Shown in pieces: positions 36,906-47,255 of a stretch of DNA of 64,000 nucleotides. Numbering within the stretch: position 1 is the first letter of the stretch; each line of letters starts with the position of its first letter. A program made the position numbers and the translations under genes. The DNA is from Calothrix sp. NIES-4105 (GTDB taxonomy: Bacteria > Cyanobacteriota > Cyanobacteriia > Cyanobacteriales > Nostocaceae): the NCBI RefSeq assembly GCF_002368415.1, contig NZ_AP018290.1:9725717-9789716 (forward strand), given 5' to 3'. Under the pieces are notes generated by a model that worked only from the letters and a program-made list of their open reading frames with translations, made no database searches and had not been told where the DNA came from.

Positions 36906-37304
36906 ATGAACATAAAACAAATTGCGAAAGACACGGCTAAGACGCTGCAAAGTTACTTAACATACCAAGCATTGCGAACGGTGTTATTACAGCTTGATGA
37001 AACAAATCCTCCCTTGGCTTATTGGCTACATAACTTTTCGGCTGATAAAGTTCAAGATGGGGAAAAGTTTCTTGAAAGTTTGTTTCGCGAAAAACCTGAG
37101 TTAGCATTGCGAATAATGACTGTTCGCGAACACATTGCCGAAGAAGTTGCCGAATTTCTACCGGAAATGGTTCGCTCAGGAATTCAGCAAGCTAATATGG
37201 AACATCGCAAGCAGCATCTTGAACGCATCACGCAAATTAGTTTATCTACCCCAGGCGCCAGCGAACTAGAATCCGAACAATCGAACGATGATAGTAATGA
37301 TTAA
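36906..37304 (+). CDS. rbcX: RuBisCO assembly chaperone RbcX
   Basis: 132 residues from ATG 36906 (MNIKQIAKDTAKTLQSYLTY), in line with homologues; the open frame upstream is repeat-derived. YLTYQALRTVLLQLDETNPP and the RbcL-tail-binding helices LALRIMTVREHIAEEVAEFL are intact. Homodimer that clamps RbcL C-termini during L8 assembly. Lies between rbcL and rbcS. Confidence 0.97.
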   Translation: MNIKQIAKDTAKTLQSYLTYQALRTVLLQLDETNPPLAYWLHNFSADKVQDGEKFLESLFREKPELALRIMTVREHIAEEVAEFLPEMVRSGIQQANMEHRKQHLERITQISLSTPGASELESEQSNDDSND

Positions 37305-37362
37305 TCAAGACTATCAGTTTGATTACAATTAAAGTATTTATACCCATTCGCACCATTCAACT

Positions 37363-37713
37363 ATGCAAACTTTACCAAAAGAGCGTCGTTTCGAGACTCT
37401 TTCTTACCTTCCCCCCTTGTCTGACGCGCAAATTACCAAGCAAGTTCAGTACATTCTTAACCAAGGTTACATTCCAGCAGTTGAGTTTAACGAACAGTCA
37501 GAACCAACTGAGTTTTACTGGACAATGTGGAAGTTACCTTTATTCAACGCGCGTAGCACCCAAGAAGTATTAGGTGAAGTACAGCAGTGCCGTTCACAGT
37601 ATAGCAACTGCTACATTCGTGTTGTTGGTTTCGACAACATTAAGCAGTGCCAAGTACTTAGCTTCATCGTTCACAAACCAAACCAAACTAGTGGCGGCGG
37701 TTACAGATACTAA
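37363..37713 (+). CDS. rbcS: Ribulose bisphosphate carboxylase small subunit
   Basis: 116 residues: [50 protein letters not shown] and [20 protein letters not shown] are typical of cyanobacterial form IB small subunits. The tail [12 protein letters not shown] is usual. Third gene of the operon, 58 bp after rbcX; a strong hairpin follows. Confidence 0.98.
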   Translation: MQTLPKERRFETLSYLPPLSDAQITKQVQYILNQGYIPAVEFNEQSEPTEFYWTMWKLPLFNARSTQEVLGEVQQCRSQYSNCYIRVVGFDNIKQCQVLSFIVHKPNQTSGGGYRY

Positions 37714-37779
37714 GAACGAGTCTGGTTAAGCAATCGGTGTTTTCGTAGCATAGGTCGCACGGCGCCTGTGAAACGCTAA

Positions 37780-37810
37780 GATTCCCGACTTCTTAAAGAA
37801 GTCGGGAATC
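37780..37810 (+). terminator. Hairpin terminator candidate after rbcS
   Basis: GATTCCCGACTTCTT..AAGAAGTCGGGAATC followed by TTGTTGTT, 66 bp after the rbcS stop. Almost identical to the hairpin at 16478. Confidence 0.65.
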
Positions 37811-37979
37811 TTGTTGTTAAGATAGTGAGTACGAGTAAAAGGTGCCTTTTAAAATTGCACGGCATCTTTTATTTAATCTTAGGGATTTCTTGATTCGCGA
37901 CTTGGTATCCTAAGTCGCAAATTTGAATAATTTTTCTAAAGAACCTTAATAAGAAGGTTCGGATATTCGTTATCGAGTT

Positions 37980-38636
37980 TTGTATAAAATACATTTAAAT
38001 AGGTTTATTCCTAAAGTGAAATCAGAACATCTACCCGAAGTTAGAATTTGCTTTGTTGGTGAGTCATTTGTAAACGGTACCGGAGACCCAGAGTGTTTGG
38101 GTTGGACTGGTCGAGTTTGTGTTGGCGCCAATCAAAAAGGTTATGACATTACTTACTATAATCTTGGAGTACGACGCGAAACAACCGAAGCGCTCAAACA
38201 ACGTTGGCTATCAGAAGTAACTTACCGTTTGCAACCACAATACAACGGTAGAGTTGTATTTTCGTTTGGTGTCAATGATACAGTACTTGAAGCTGGAAAA
38301 ACACGAGTTTCTTTTTTGAATTCAATTTTAAATGCTCGACAGATTCTGAGCGGAGCAAAGCAACTATACCCTGTTTTAATGGTTGGACCCCCACCCATGT
38401 TAAACAACGACCAAAATGTTCGCATTGCTGAATTGTCAGATTATTTCGCGCGCACTTGTAACTCACTCGATATACCTTATCTGGATATATTTCCAGTATT
38501 GAAAAAATCTACCGTTTGGTTTGATGAAGTAGGCGCCTATGATCAAGCACATCCGCGCGCGCGGGGTTATCAAGTTTTAGCTGACTTAGTGCAAAATTGG
38601 GATGCATGGTCAAAATGGTTTCCCCGACTGCGTTAA
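37980..38636 (+). CDS. SGNH/GDSL-type hydrolase
   Basis: 218 residues with the SGNH blocks: VRICFVGESFVNG (nucleophile Ser in G-E-S), YNLGVRR, VVFSFGVNDTV (Asn of block III) and AYDQAHPRARGYQVLADL (Asp-x-x-His pair). No signal peptide. Probably an esterase or lipase with unknown substrate. No ATG precedes block I; TTG 37980 or GTG 38013 are the candidate starts, so the N-terminus is uncertain. Confidence 0.85.
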   Translation: MYKIHLNRFIPKVKSEHLPEVRICFVGESFVNGTGDPECLGWTGRVCVGANQKGYDITYYNLGVRRETTEALKQRWLSEVTYRLQPQYNGRVVFSFGVNDTVLEAGKTRVSFLNSILNARQILSGAKQLYPVLMVGPPPMLNNDQNVRIAELSDYFARTCNSLDIPYLDIFPVLKKSTVWFDEVGAYDQAHPRARGYQVLADLVQNWDAWSKWFPRLR

Positions 38637-38814
38637 AACCAAATAAAACAAAATCTCCCATCATAAAGGTAACTACCATGACGGGAGAACTGTGATTAAC
38701 ATCTACCATTTTTAATAAAGATACAGCAAAAAGTGAAAACTCCACTGGCACCACAAAACTATAAAATTCAAGTAGTATTTGCGGCACCGAGCTAAGGGTA
38801 TATTGAGTATACTA

Positions 38815-40051
38815 CTAAAAGGCGGTTTTTTGAGGATTGCCTTGCTGCTTACCATCGGGGATAAGTTTTTCTAACAACCGCGCGATTAAAGGTAGAAAAC
38901 CGATTATCAAAAGCACTCCCAGTACATTAAATAATAGCTGTGCGTTTGCAATTTCTCGCGCGATATTACCTTGGGCACCTCCTAATGAAGAAACCCACGC
39001 TCGCTAATTTAGCTAATTGTGCTGCAAGTAGCACACCTATACTGGCAGTAGTTAGATTGAATAGTAAGTGAAAAATGCCAGTGCGTAATGCTGGACGTTC
39101 TCTGCCAATTGTTGCTACCAAGGTATCAGCACATGTACCAACTTCGGCGCCTAATACTAAAGCAACACCTGCTGGTAAAGAAACTAGTCCTTGACTAGCA
39201 AGAGTTACTACAATAGCAACAGTAGCAGATGAAGATTGAACTAAAACTGTAAATAATGCCCCAACTAAAGCACCCAAAACAGTATTGTTACCCAAACGTT
39301 CCATCAGGTTGAGAAATGGCTGATGATTTTCAAGCGGTTCCATTGCGTTTTCGATTTGGTCAAGACCGAAAAATAGTAAACCAAACCCTAATATCACTAG
39401 ACCTATTTGCTTCAAACGGTCTGTTTTACCGAACATTAGTAGTAAAAACGCAATCAGCAATGCTATTGGTGCATATTGATTAATTTTGAAAGCGATTAGT
39501 TGGGCGCCGAGAGTTGTGCCAATATTAGAACCGAGAACTACACCGAGTGATTCGACAAATGTCAGCAAACCAGCGCTGACCATTGCGATTACAATAATGA
39601 TTGTCACACTCGATGAATCTAATAGTGTTGTTGCAACTGCACCGGTTGCTACTCCAGCATAGCGATTTGTCGTAAATTTTTTAATCCAATTTTTGGCGCG
39701 GTTTCCTGCTATCGCTTCAAGTCCTTCTGCCATGCGCGTGACTCCGTATAAAAACAGTACAAGTCCTGCGATGGCGCCCATTGTCATTTTAAAAACATTT
39801 AATTTGCCTTCGGAATCTTTTTTGGTATCCGATTTATCTTGTTTGTCTTGTTGAGGTTGGTTATTATTTTGTGGTGCAGTTTGACTTGGAGTTTGAGCTA
39901 CAGCGCGCATTTCTTGTGGTTGGGCGCCTGTAAAAAATAAGCTGTTACTAAATACACCTGGTTCAATAATCAACGCTAAAACTAGAATACTTAGCGATAT
40001 CCATCTAAGGATGCTAATGTTTGATTTTTTTGCAAATAGCGCGCGCAACAT
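38815..40051 (-). pseudogene. Na/Pi cotransporter family protein, frameshifted near its C-terminus
   Basis: The main frame (40051-38966) has a signal/TM start, a Gln/Asp/Lys-rich linker (50-85) and a Na/Pi-cotransporter core with the repeated motif GAVATTLLDSSSVTIIIV and ALFTVLVQSSSATVAIVV. It ends abnormally in SVGFFIRRCPR. One surplus base near 38997 explains this: the next frame continues WVSSLGGAQGNIAREIANAQ, LLFNVLGVLLIIGFLPLIAR to ..GNPQKTAF, stopping at 38815. The last ~65 residues, including a membrane span, are lost unless this is a sequencing error. Confidence 0.8.
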
Positions 40052-41409
40052 AGTTACCTCCCCAGAATTTTATAATAATTTATGTCAAATTCGTAAAAAA
40101 ACAAGCCATGCAAATTAATGCAAGCATACTTCTGTTTTTTACAATTGGCTAATACCGTTACATCTGTTGCCAACACCAAATATTATTTTTAATCAACAGA
40201 CAATTAGATTTTCTAAGGTGTAAATAATATTTACTTGTACCTTTGGACATAAAAATTTTTATTTTAATTATTTTACCTAAAGCTTAAACATTTTTTCAAT
40301 CAAGCTTAACTCTAACTTACGCAAAACCTCTTTTATCATTGATGAAAAATCAAAGCTTTTATTGAATGAATAAAAAAAAACAGGAACTTACCGCATTATT
40401 TTTTAATCACAGATGTAACGAATATAAGGTTATTAAAAATACATAATGGTTATAAAAATTGGTGAAATTTTATAAATAATATTGCATGAAAATTAGACAG
40501 CATGTAATTTATTAAATTATCAAACAGCTTCAATACATGCGTTGCCAAGGTTACTAAATTAAAAACTTGACTCCGTGAAGCTTGGTACATCTGTAACCGT
40601 GAGCATGTAAATGTAATAAATTGTAAAATGGACGAGGATGGTCATCCTACAATAACTCTTAATATCTTTCTTCAGAGTTTTAACCGATGATTAATTGTTC
40701 TGTAATTGCTTCCAATGTAATGAGTATGACTTGTGAAAAAGAATATTTATTCTATATTTTAGAAACAACTAATAATATAATGAAAACATGACGTATTTAT
40801 ATAATATTGTCAACGTAAGTTGAAAGACAATTTTTACAATTGTCAATTTACCAATTTTAAGAATTAGGCGCGACAATTTTTGATACCAGCATTAGCGAGC
40901 TAACCGTTTGGTCAGAAACAAAATCTAAAATGCTCTCAATGAAACAAATTAAATTGCAATGTAATGTGACATGAAATACAAGAAGTAAATATACTTGCGT
41001 ATGTAATTTCAGATTTATTTTACTTTTTACACATCATACATACAACAAGCATTCACTACAATTCATTTAAAGATTAGGTTAAGGGATGGATTAGTTCGTT
41101 TAATTTCATGCATATCATAGAGGCGCCTGCTCCCGGGTTGAAAATTCGCATATGGTGCAAACGCGCATAGGTATGAAATACCCTATGCTAATAGCAAAAG
41201 TCTTCTTTAAGAGGACTAAGTAACAATTACTATTTTTTGTTAAGTTCAGGTTATACGATACTTCAGAGGCGCCTCTCGTTAAATCGCTTTGATTCACCAA
41301 AACTTCACTCAACCCTGTAAAATTAGGCATATCCCAAATTTTGTGCTGACGCGGGCGCCTCATATTGATTCATACTTTTATCAATCACTGCTGAAGCGTT
41401 TGTTTAAAC
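40052..41409. other. Long AT-rich intergenic region
   Basis: 1.36 kb without a credible gene. Includes a degraded CCGTTACATCTGTTGCCA fragment (40157-40174), a GCATAGG..CCCTATGC hairpin (41165-41189) and three GGCGCC sites clustered at 41123-41359. Flanked by two broken genes, so it may be decayed coding sequence, but I recognise none. Confidence 0.5.
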
Positions 41410-41828
41410 ATGCCTCCCAAAGACCTTTTCCACGACACTGTAAAGCGGGCATTAGAAAAAGATGGTTGGACAATTACCCATGAACAACTGCCTCTAAGCT
41501 TCGAGCGTTTGAGATATGTACGTTGACTTGGGGGCAGAGAAAATTCTTGCCGCCCAAAGAGACAGCGAAAAAATCGCAGTGGAGATTAAAAGCTTTGTCG
41601 CCCGCATCTGCAATCTCTGAATTTCATACAGCCCTAGGGCAATTTCTTAATTATCGATTTGCTCTTTCGGAACAAGACGCAGAACGTAAGCTGTATTTAG
41701 CAGTCCCTAATGATACTTATAGTTCTTTTTTTGCGATACGATTAGTTCAAAATGTAATCCAAACCTACGGACTAAAAATAATAACTTATAATCCAGATTT
41801 GGAGGTAATTGTTAAATGGATAAAATAA
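41410..41828 (+). pseudogene. xisH: XisH-type gene with two frameshifts
   Basis: Frame 1 from ATG 41410 reads MPPKDLFHDTVKRALEKDGW, TITHEQLPLSFERLRYV then TGA. The next frame gives VDLGAEKILAAQRDSEKIAV then EIKSF, and after a second shift (an extra C near 41600) the third frame gives ASAISEFHTALGQFLNYRFA, then KLYLAVPNDTYSSFF to KWIK. Together this is a full-length XisH (fdxN-element excision factor family). The 3' end overlaps xisI by 13 bp. Confidence 0.85.
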
Positions 41829-42157
41829 CTCAATATCAAAAAATAATTCAGGAGCTACTGCGAGAATATGCTAGCATAGGTGGCGGCACTCCAGACCCAG
41901 ATATTGAAACACAGTTCGTCTTTGATACAGAGCGTAATCATTACCAACTGCTTCGTGTTGGTTGGAGAAACGATCACCGAATTCATGGCTGTTTTCTTCA
42001 CCTAGATATTAAAAATAACAAAATCTGGCTGCAACATAATGGTACAGAAAATGAAGTGACGGAAGACCTTGTAAATATGGGTGTTCCAAAACAAGATATC
42101 GTAATTGGCTTCCATTCTCCCTTTAAACGGCAGTTTACAGAGTATGCAGTAAGCTAG
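41816..42157 (+). CDS. xisI: XisI-type protein
   Basis: 113 residues, complete: MDKITQYQKIIQELLREYAS, DPDIETQFVFDTERNHYQLL, VGWRNDHRIHGCFLHLDIKN, KIWLQHNGTENEVTEDLVNM, IVIGFHSPFKRQFTEYAV. XisI is required together with XisH for excision of the nifD/fdxN elements in Anabaena, but many xisHI pairs lie far from any excision element; here no recombinase gene is nearby. Intact despite a broken xisH. Confidence 0.92.
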   Translation: MDKITQYQKIIQELLREYASIGGGTPDPDIETQFVFDTERNHYQLLRVGWRNDHRIHGCFLHLDIKNNKIWLQHNGTENEVTEDLVNMGVPKQDIVIGFHSPFKRQFTEYAVS

Positions 42158-42390
42158 GCATCTTTTTGGACGGTCAGCGGGAGCGTCCTACTATGTATTT
42201 TGCGGCGCCTTCGTGTTGCATCGGAACGCTTTCATAGTACTTGGGTGTGCAAATCAAATTATAGCAACACCCATAATCATGCTTATATGTCAAATACTTC
42301 TACTAGACTAGCGCTCTAGCCTACAAAATCAGATTCCCAGCACTTTTACGCACATCAGGAATCTGAGTCTTGAATATTTAATACTAATTT

Positions 42391-42588
42391 CTAACCCTTT
42401 AGGGCTTTTCTGAAATTGCGACGATAAGATTTATTTGTAATTAGCAATACTGGCCACAGTAAAGATAAACTTAAACGGTTTGGCAACGACCGTTGAAAGT
42501 TTGTTCTTTCAAAACCATTCCAGAACTTCCAAATACCGCTGACGTAGACAATCATAAATATGACACCAAAGAAACTACCCATGAACAT
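42391..42588 (-). CDS. Small conserved membrane protein
   Basis: 65 residues with an N-terminal hydrophobic helix (5-22, FFGVIFMIVYVSGIWKFW) and a second hydrophobic stretch (43-52, LSLLWPVLLI), ending in basic NKSYRRNFRKALKG. It resembles a short cyanobacterial membrane-protein family with unknown role. Start ATG 42588, or ATG 42582 (MGSFFG). Confidence 0.65.
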   Translation of the reverse strand: MFMGSFFGVIFMIVYVSGIWKFWNGFERTNFQRSLPNRLSLSLLWPVLLITNKSYRRNFRKALKG

Positions 42589-43072
42589 TTACTCCAAATA
42601 CTACTGGTAAAATGTAAGCTAAGTATTCTTATATCTATATTGGCATTTAAACTATAAGTATAACAAAAGTAATGAGTGTTACTTTTTTAACTCTCGTATT
42701 GTTTCCCGTAGTATCTCTTGTCGATACCATCGAGAATATGCTATGTACACCAGTTTAATCTAATCCACCTCCTAATAGCTAGTTATTAATTACTACAGGC
42801 AAACAGGCGCCTATTCCAGAACAGTTAAAACCTCAACCGCGCGCTTTCTTATTAAACCAGTAAGCACAAACCTGACATTCCTACCTTCTTGATTTTCTCT
42901 TCAAAAACAAGCTAGTGTTTCGATTAGCTCTAATCAATCGTTCGACGCTTATGCTTAGAAGCGAAAGTTCCTAAAACATGAACATTCGTAGGAGACTATA
43001 GACAGTAGGTGCAAACCCTATCTACAACAGTCTATTAGCAACGATCGTCGTGCAGATAACTAAGGAGGATTT
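42589..43072. other. Intergenic region upstream of the sugar nucleotidyltransferase fusion
   Basis: 484 bp. The last 80 bp contain a possible leader hairpin (AGACTATAGACAGTAGG..CCTATCTACAACAGTCT at 42994-43033) before the ribosome-binding site AAGGAGG (43061-43067), unusually strong for a cyanobacterium. No gene. Confidence 0.5.
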
Positions 43073-45601
43073 ATGCGTGCAGTATTAATGGCAGGGGGTT
43101 CAGGGACGCGGCTTCGTCCTCTCACTTGTGACCTGCCTAAGCCAATGGTTCCGATTTTAAATCGACCCATTGCCGAACACATCATTAATCTTCTCAAACG
43201 GCATAATATCTACGAAGTCATTGCGACTTTGCATTACCTTCCTGATGCATTACGCGATTATTTTCAAGACGGCGCCGATTTCGGCGTACAAATGACCTAT
43301 GCCGTCGAAGAAGATCAGCCTTTAGGTACAGCAGGGTGCGTCAAAAATATTGCCGAGCTTCTTGATGAAACTTTTTTAGTGATTAGTGGGGATAGTATAA
43401 CAGATTTTGACTTAACTGCAGCAATTGAATTTCACCGATCACAAAAGTCTAAGGCGACTTTGATTTTAACGCGCGTGCCAAATCCTATTGAATTTGGGGT
43501 TGTAATTACTGATAAAGATGGTCGAATTAACCGATTTTTAGAAAAACCTTCTACGAGCGAAATTTTTTCTGATACTGTTAATACTGGTACATATATCCTA
43601 GAACCGGAAATTTTAGATTATTTACCAGAAAACACTGAATCTGATTTCTCTTCATTTTTATTTCCTTTACTTTTAGCTAAAGGTGAACCGATGTATGGCT
43701 ATATTGCCAAAGGGTATTGGTGCGATGTTGGTCATTTAGATGCTTATCGTGAGTCGCAGTACGATGCTCTCGACCGTAAAGTTAGCTTAGATGTTGCCTA
43801 CAATGAAGTCTCTCCTGGATTATGGGTTGGTCAAAATACTTACATTGACTCTTCGGCACAAATTGAGCCACCTGTAATCATTGGTGACAACTGTCGAATT
43901 GGCGCCCGCGTGCAAATTGAAGCTGGTTCTGTAATTGGTGATAACGTTACAATTGGTGCCGATGCTAGTCTGAAGCGTCCAATTGTTTGGAATGGAGCAA
44001 TATTAGGTGATGAAGCTCACTTAAGTGCGTGCGTAATTTCACGCGGTACACGAGTAGATCGGCGAGCGCATGTACTTGAAGGGGCGGTCGTAGGTTCGCT
44101 ATCGACTGTTGGAGAAGAAGCACAAATTAGCCCGTTTGTGAGAGTATGGCCTAGCAAAAAGATTGAATCAGGCGCCACCTTAAATCTCAACTTAATTTGG
44201 GGTAACACTGCACAACGCAATTTATTCGGACAGCGTGGAGTTCAAGGGTTGGCAAATATTGATATAACCCCTGAATTTGCCGTTAAACTTGGTGCAGCAT
44301 ACGGTTCAACACTCAAACCCGGTTCAAAAGTCACAGTATCGCGCGACCAACGTAATATTTCACGCATGGTAACACGGTCGTTGATTGCAGGCTTAATGTC
44401 GGTAGGTATTGATATTCAAAATCTTGATGCAACCGCTATCCCTATCGCGCGGACTGTTATCCCTACAATGGCTGTAGCTGGTGGCATTCATGTGCGCGTA
44501 CACCCTGACCGTCCTGACTACATCCTAATTGAATTTATGGATGCCAAAGGTATCAACCTTTCTAAGCCTAAAGAAAAGAAAATCGAAGGAGCTTTCTTTA
44601 AAGAGGATATGCGACGCGCGCTTGTTCACGAAGTCGGTGATGTTGCATATCCTAGCCAAGTTGCTGACACCTACTGCAATGCGTTTGAAAAATTTTTACA
44701 TATCGACACAATTCGTAACAGTCGAGCCAAAGTCGTAATTGACTATGTTTACGCAGTGTCGGGTGCAGTGCTGCCACAAATGCTCGACCAATTTGGCGCC
44801 GATGCGGTGGTACTAAACGCGAGTTTGAATAAAAGCGCGATGTCAGCAACAAACCGCGAAGCCTTATTAACGCAGTTAGGGCACGTCGTCGAAGCTTTAA
44901 AAGCTAACTTTGGTATCCAGGTATCAGCAAACGGTGAACAGTTAATTTTAGTCGATGAGTCAGGAATGCCTATTCGTGGTGAGATACTTACCGCGTTAAT
45001 GGTTGATATGGTCTTAACCTCACATCCACGCGGCACTGTAGTTGTTCCTGTTCATGCTTCGAGTGCCGTTGAACAAATAGCTCGGCGCCACGACGGTAAA
45101 GTTATTCGTACCAAAGCCAGCGCAACAGCGTTGATGGAAGCATGTAACAAAAATCCAAATGTAATGATAGGTGGCAGTGGCGATACAGGCTTTATCTTCC
45201 CAGAACTACATCCCGGCTTTGATGCCATGTTCTGCATTGCCAAAATAATCGAAATGCTAACAATTCAAGAACGTTCCTTAGCATCAGTACGTTCCGAACT
45301 ACCCCGTGTTATCCACAAAACCTATACAGTTCGCTGTCCTTGGACTGTAAAAGGTGCGCTCATGCGGTATCTAGTTGAAACCCACCCAGCACAAAACCTA
45401 GAACTCATTGATGGAGTTAAAATCTGTCAACCCTACGATGATAGCTGGATATTAGTACTTCCTGATGCCAGCGAACCTTTAGTGCATTTGTACATTAATA
45501 GCAATGACCGCGAATGGGTAGATAGTACTCTTAGAGATTATCGCGCGCGCGTACAAATGTTTATTGAGAGAGAAGAGGAAGCAGTAGTCGCTGAAGTTTA
45601 A
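43073..45601 (+). CDS. Sugar nucleotidyltransferase / phosphomannomutase-like fusion protein
   Basis: 842 residues. 1-235: nucleotidyltransferase with [28 protein letters not shown] and FLEKPS. About 250-375: left-handed hexapeptide repeats ([20 protein letters not shown]). About 380-835: phosphohexomutase-like domain whose catalytic sites are gone: the phospho-Ser loop (T-x-S-H-N-P) reads HVRVHPDR at 473-480 and the metal loop (D-x-D-x-D-R) reads SANGEQ at 618-623. Probably makes or senses GDP-mannose or another NDP-sugar. A strong AAGGAGG site precedes the ATG. Confidence 0.88.
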   Translation: MRAVLMAGGSGTRLRPLTCDLPKPMVPILNRPIAEHIINLLKRHNIYEVIATLHYLPDALRDYFQDGADFGVQMTYAVEEDQPLGTAGCVKNIAELLDETFLVISGDSITDFDLTAAIEFHRSQKSKATLILTRVPNPIEFGVVITDKDGRINRFLEKPSTSEIFSDTVNTGTYILEPEILDYLPENTESDFSSFLFPLLLAKGEPMYGYIAKGYWCDVGHLDAYRESQYDALDRKVSLDVAYNEVSPGLWVGQNTYIDSSAQIEPPVIIGDNCRIGARVQIEAGSVIGDNVTIGADASLKRPIVWNGAILGDEAHLSACVISRGTRVDRRAHVLEGAVVGSLSTVGEEAQISPFVRVWPSKKIESGATLNLNLIWGNTAQRNLFGQRGVQGLANIDITPEFAVKLGAAYGSTLKPGSKVTVSRDQRNISRMVTRSLIAGLMSVGIDIQNLDATAIPIARTVIPTMAVAGGIHVRVHPDRPDYILIEFMDAKGINLSKPKEKKIEGAFFKEDMRRALVHEVGDVAYPSQVADTYCNAFEKFLHIDTIRNSRAKVVIDYVYAVSGAVLPQMLDQFGADAVVLNASLNKSAMSATNREALLTQLGHVVEALKANFGIQVSANGEQLILVDESGMPIRGEILTALMVDMVLTSHPRGTVVVPVHASSAVEQIARRHDGKVIRTKASATALMEACNKNPNVMIGGSGDTGFIFPELHPGFDAMFCIAKIIEMLTIQERSLASVRSELPRVIHKTYTVRCPWTVKGALMRYLVETHPAQNLELIDGVKICQPYDDSWILVLPDASEPLVHLYINSNDREWVDSTLRDYRARVQMFIEREEEAVVAEV

Positions 45602-45618
45602 AATACCCCATGACTTAA

Positions 45619-45700
45619 TCCTCTTTCTTTGTGCCCTTTGTGACGAACGTGGTTTATTTCTTTAATGAACCACAAAGTACACAAAGAACACAAAGGGAGG
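45619..45700. repeat. Foldback CAAAGG repeat upstream of sat
   Basis: CCTCTTTCTTTGTGCCCTTT on the left, CACAAAGTACACAAAGAACA then CAAAGGGAGG on the right; the arms are complementary around a GTGGTTTATT..AATGAACCAC core. Confidence 0.8.
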
Positions 45701-45793
45701 AGTCTATAATCTTTTTCTCTGGAGAGCAACCAAAATGATAAGTTAGTAGATAACTTTAAAAAAGTCGCATTACACAGTAAAGAAGGGATTAAG

Positions 45794-46984
45794 TTGAGTA
45801 ACCAGAAACAAACCATTGCCCCCCACGGTGGGGAGTTGGTTAACCGCATCGCCACTCCTGCACAAAGAGAAGAATTTCTCTCGAAAGCTGATTATTTGCC
45901 ACGAGTCCAACTCGATGAGCGTGCTGTCTCAGACTTGGAAATGATCGCAATTGGAGCTTTCAGCCCGTTAACAGGATTTTTGAACCAAGCTGATTATAAT
46001 AGTGTTGTCGATTCGATGCATCTTGAATCCGGCGCCGCTTGGTCAATTCCAGTTACATTATCAGTATCAGAAGACGTTGCAGCACCGCTAAGTGAGGGTA
46101 GCTATATCCGTTTGGATAACCCTGAAGGTAAGTATATTGGTGTATTGCTACTAACAGAAAAGTATACTTACAACAAAGAGCGCGAAGCTATTAAAGTCTA
46201 TCGTACTGATGATGAAAAGCACCCTGGCGTAAAAGTTCTCTATAACCAAGGTTCTGTACATTTAGCAGGTGATGTATGGCTTTTGGAACGTGAGCAACAC
46301 CCATTATTTCCAAAATACCAAATCGACCCAGCCGCATCGCGCTCCTTGTTTCTAGAAAAAGGTTGGCGAACTATAGTTGGTTTCCAAACTCGTAACCCTA
46401 TCCACCGCGCGCACGAGTATATTCAAAAGTGTGCGATGGAAACCGTGGATGGCTTATTTTTACACCCTCTGGTCGGAGCAACGAAAGAAGATGATATCCC
46501 TGCTGACGTGCGGATGCGGTGCTACGAAATTTTACTCGAAAATTACTATCCTAAAGACAGGGTTATTTTAGCCATTAACCCGGCAGCAATGCGATATGCA
46601 GGCCCTAGAGAAGCAATATTCCATGCCTTAGTCCGCAAAAACTATGGTTGTACCCACTTTATTGTTGGACGCGACCATGCAGGAGTTGGTGACTACTACG
46701 GTACTTATGACGCACAGTATATTTTCGATGAGTTCAAACCTAAAGAACTTGGCATTACCCCAATGATGTTTGAACACGCTTTCTTCTGTTTGCGTACAAA
46801 GCAAATGGCAACAACCAAAACCAGTCCTAGCACTCCCAGCGAACGAGTTCACCTTTCTGGAACAAAAGTAAGAGAAATGTTGCGTAGTGGAGAGTTGCCA
46901 CCACCAGAGTTTTCGCGACCAGAAGTTGCTGCGGAGTTAGCGCGCGCGATGCACGTAGGGGTGGGTTTACCTATATCCTGCTAG
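45794..46984 (+). CDS. sat: Sulfate adenylyltransferase (ATP sulfurylase)
   Basis: Activates sulfate to APS, the first step of assimilation. 396 residues: [40 protein letters not shown] (nucleotide-binding HxxH), [20 protein letters not shown] and [20 protein letters not shown] are intact. The start appears to be TTG 45794 after AAGGGA; no ATG is available. The normal sequence runs to about [10 protein letters not shown]; the last residues VGVGLPISC and the TAG come from the ~60-bp repeat inserted at 46955, so the native C-terminus has been replaced. Confidence 0.95.
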   Translation: MSNQKQTIAPHGGELVNRIATPAQREEFLSKADYLPRVQLDERAVSDLEMIAIGAFSPLTGFLNQADYNSVVDSMHLESGAAWSIPVTLSVSEDVAAPLSEGSYIRLDNPEGKYIGVLLLTEKYTYNKEREAIKVYRTDDEKHPGVKVLYNQGSVHLAGDVWLLEREQHPLFPKYQIDPAASRSLFLEKGWRTIVGFQTRNPIHRAHEYIQKCAMETVDGLFLHPLVGATKEDDIPADVRMRCYEILLENYYPKDRVILAINPAAMRYAGPREAIFHALVRKNYGCTHFIVGRDHAGVGDYYGTYDAQYIFDEFKPKELGITPMMFEHAFFCLRTKQMATTKTSPSTPSERVHLSGTKVREMLRSGELPPPEFSRPEVAAELARAMHVGVGLPISC

Positions 46985-47076
46985 ATAACGGGAAATTGAT
47001 GTGAACCCACCCGTACTATCAGGGGTTTACCTATATCCTGCTAGATAACGAGAAATTGACGTGAACCCACCCGTAC
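46955..47076. repeat. Tandem pair of the ~60-bp interspersed repeat, copies 4 and 5
   Basis: Two copies with a 60-bp period: (G)GGTTTACCTATATCCTG then CTAGATAACG..GAAATTGA..GTGAACCCACCCGTACTAT. They differ at only a few positions. The first copy overlaps the 3' end of sat. Confidence 0.92.
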
Positions 47077-47255
47077 TATAAGTGTTTAAATTGGGAGAAG
47101 AAAAAGGGAACGGTTTGCTTCCTCAATGGTAAACCTTTCCTAACACACCCTTATACAGCATTTAAATTTCAAAAACAGTATTAGTAGAAGCTTTACAATC
47201 AGGATTTTAGCCCTTTAATCTGTTATCTGATATAAAATAGGGGCTGAGGTGTTGA

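Noticed and set aside
41115-41363. 82-codon minus frame and 64-codon plus frame (41289-41483) near xisH
   Set aside because: Both cross GGCGCC clusters and the xisH start and show no conserved features.
42994-43067. Riboswitch upstream of the nucleotidyltransferase fusion
   Set aside because: A hairpin is visible but no known aptamer consensus could be matched.
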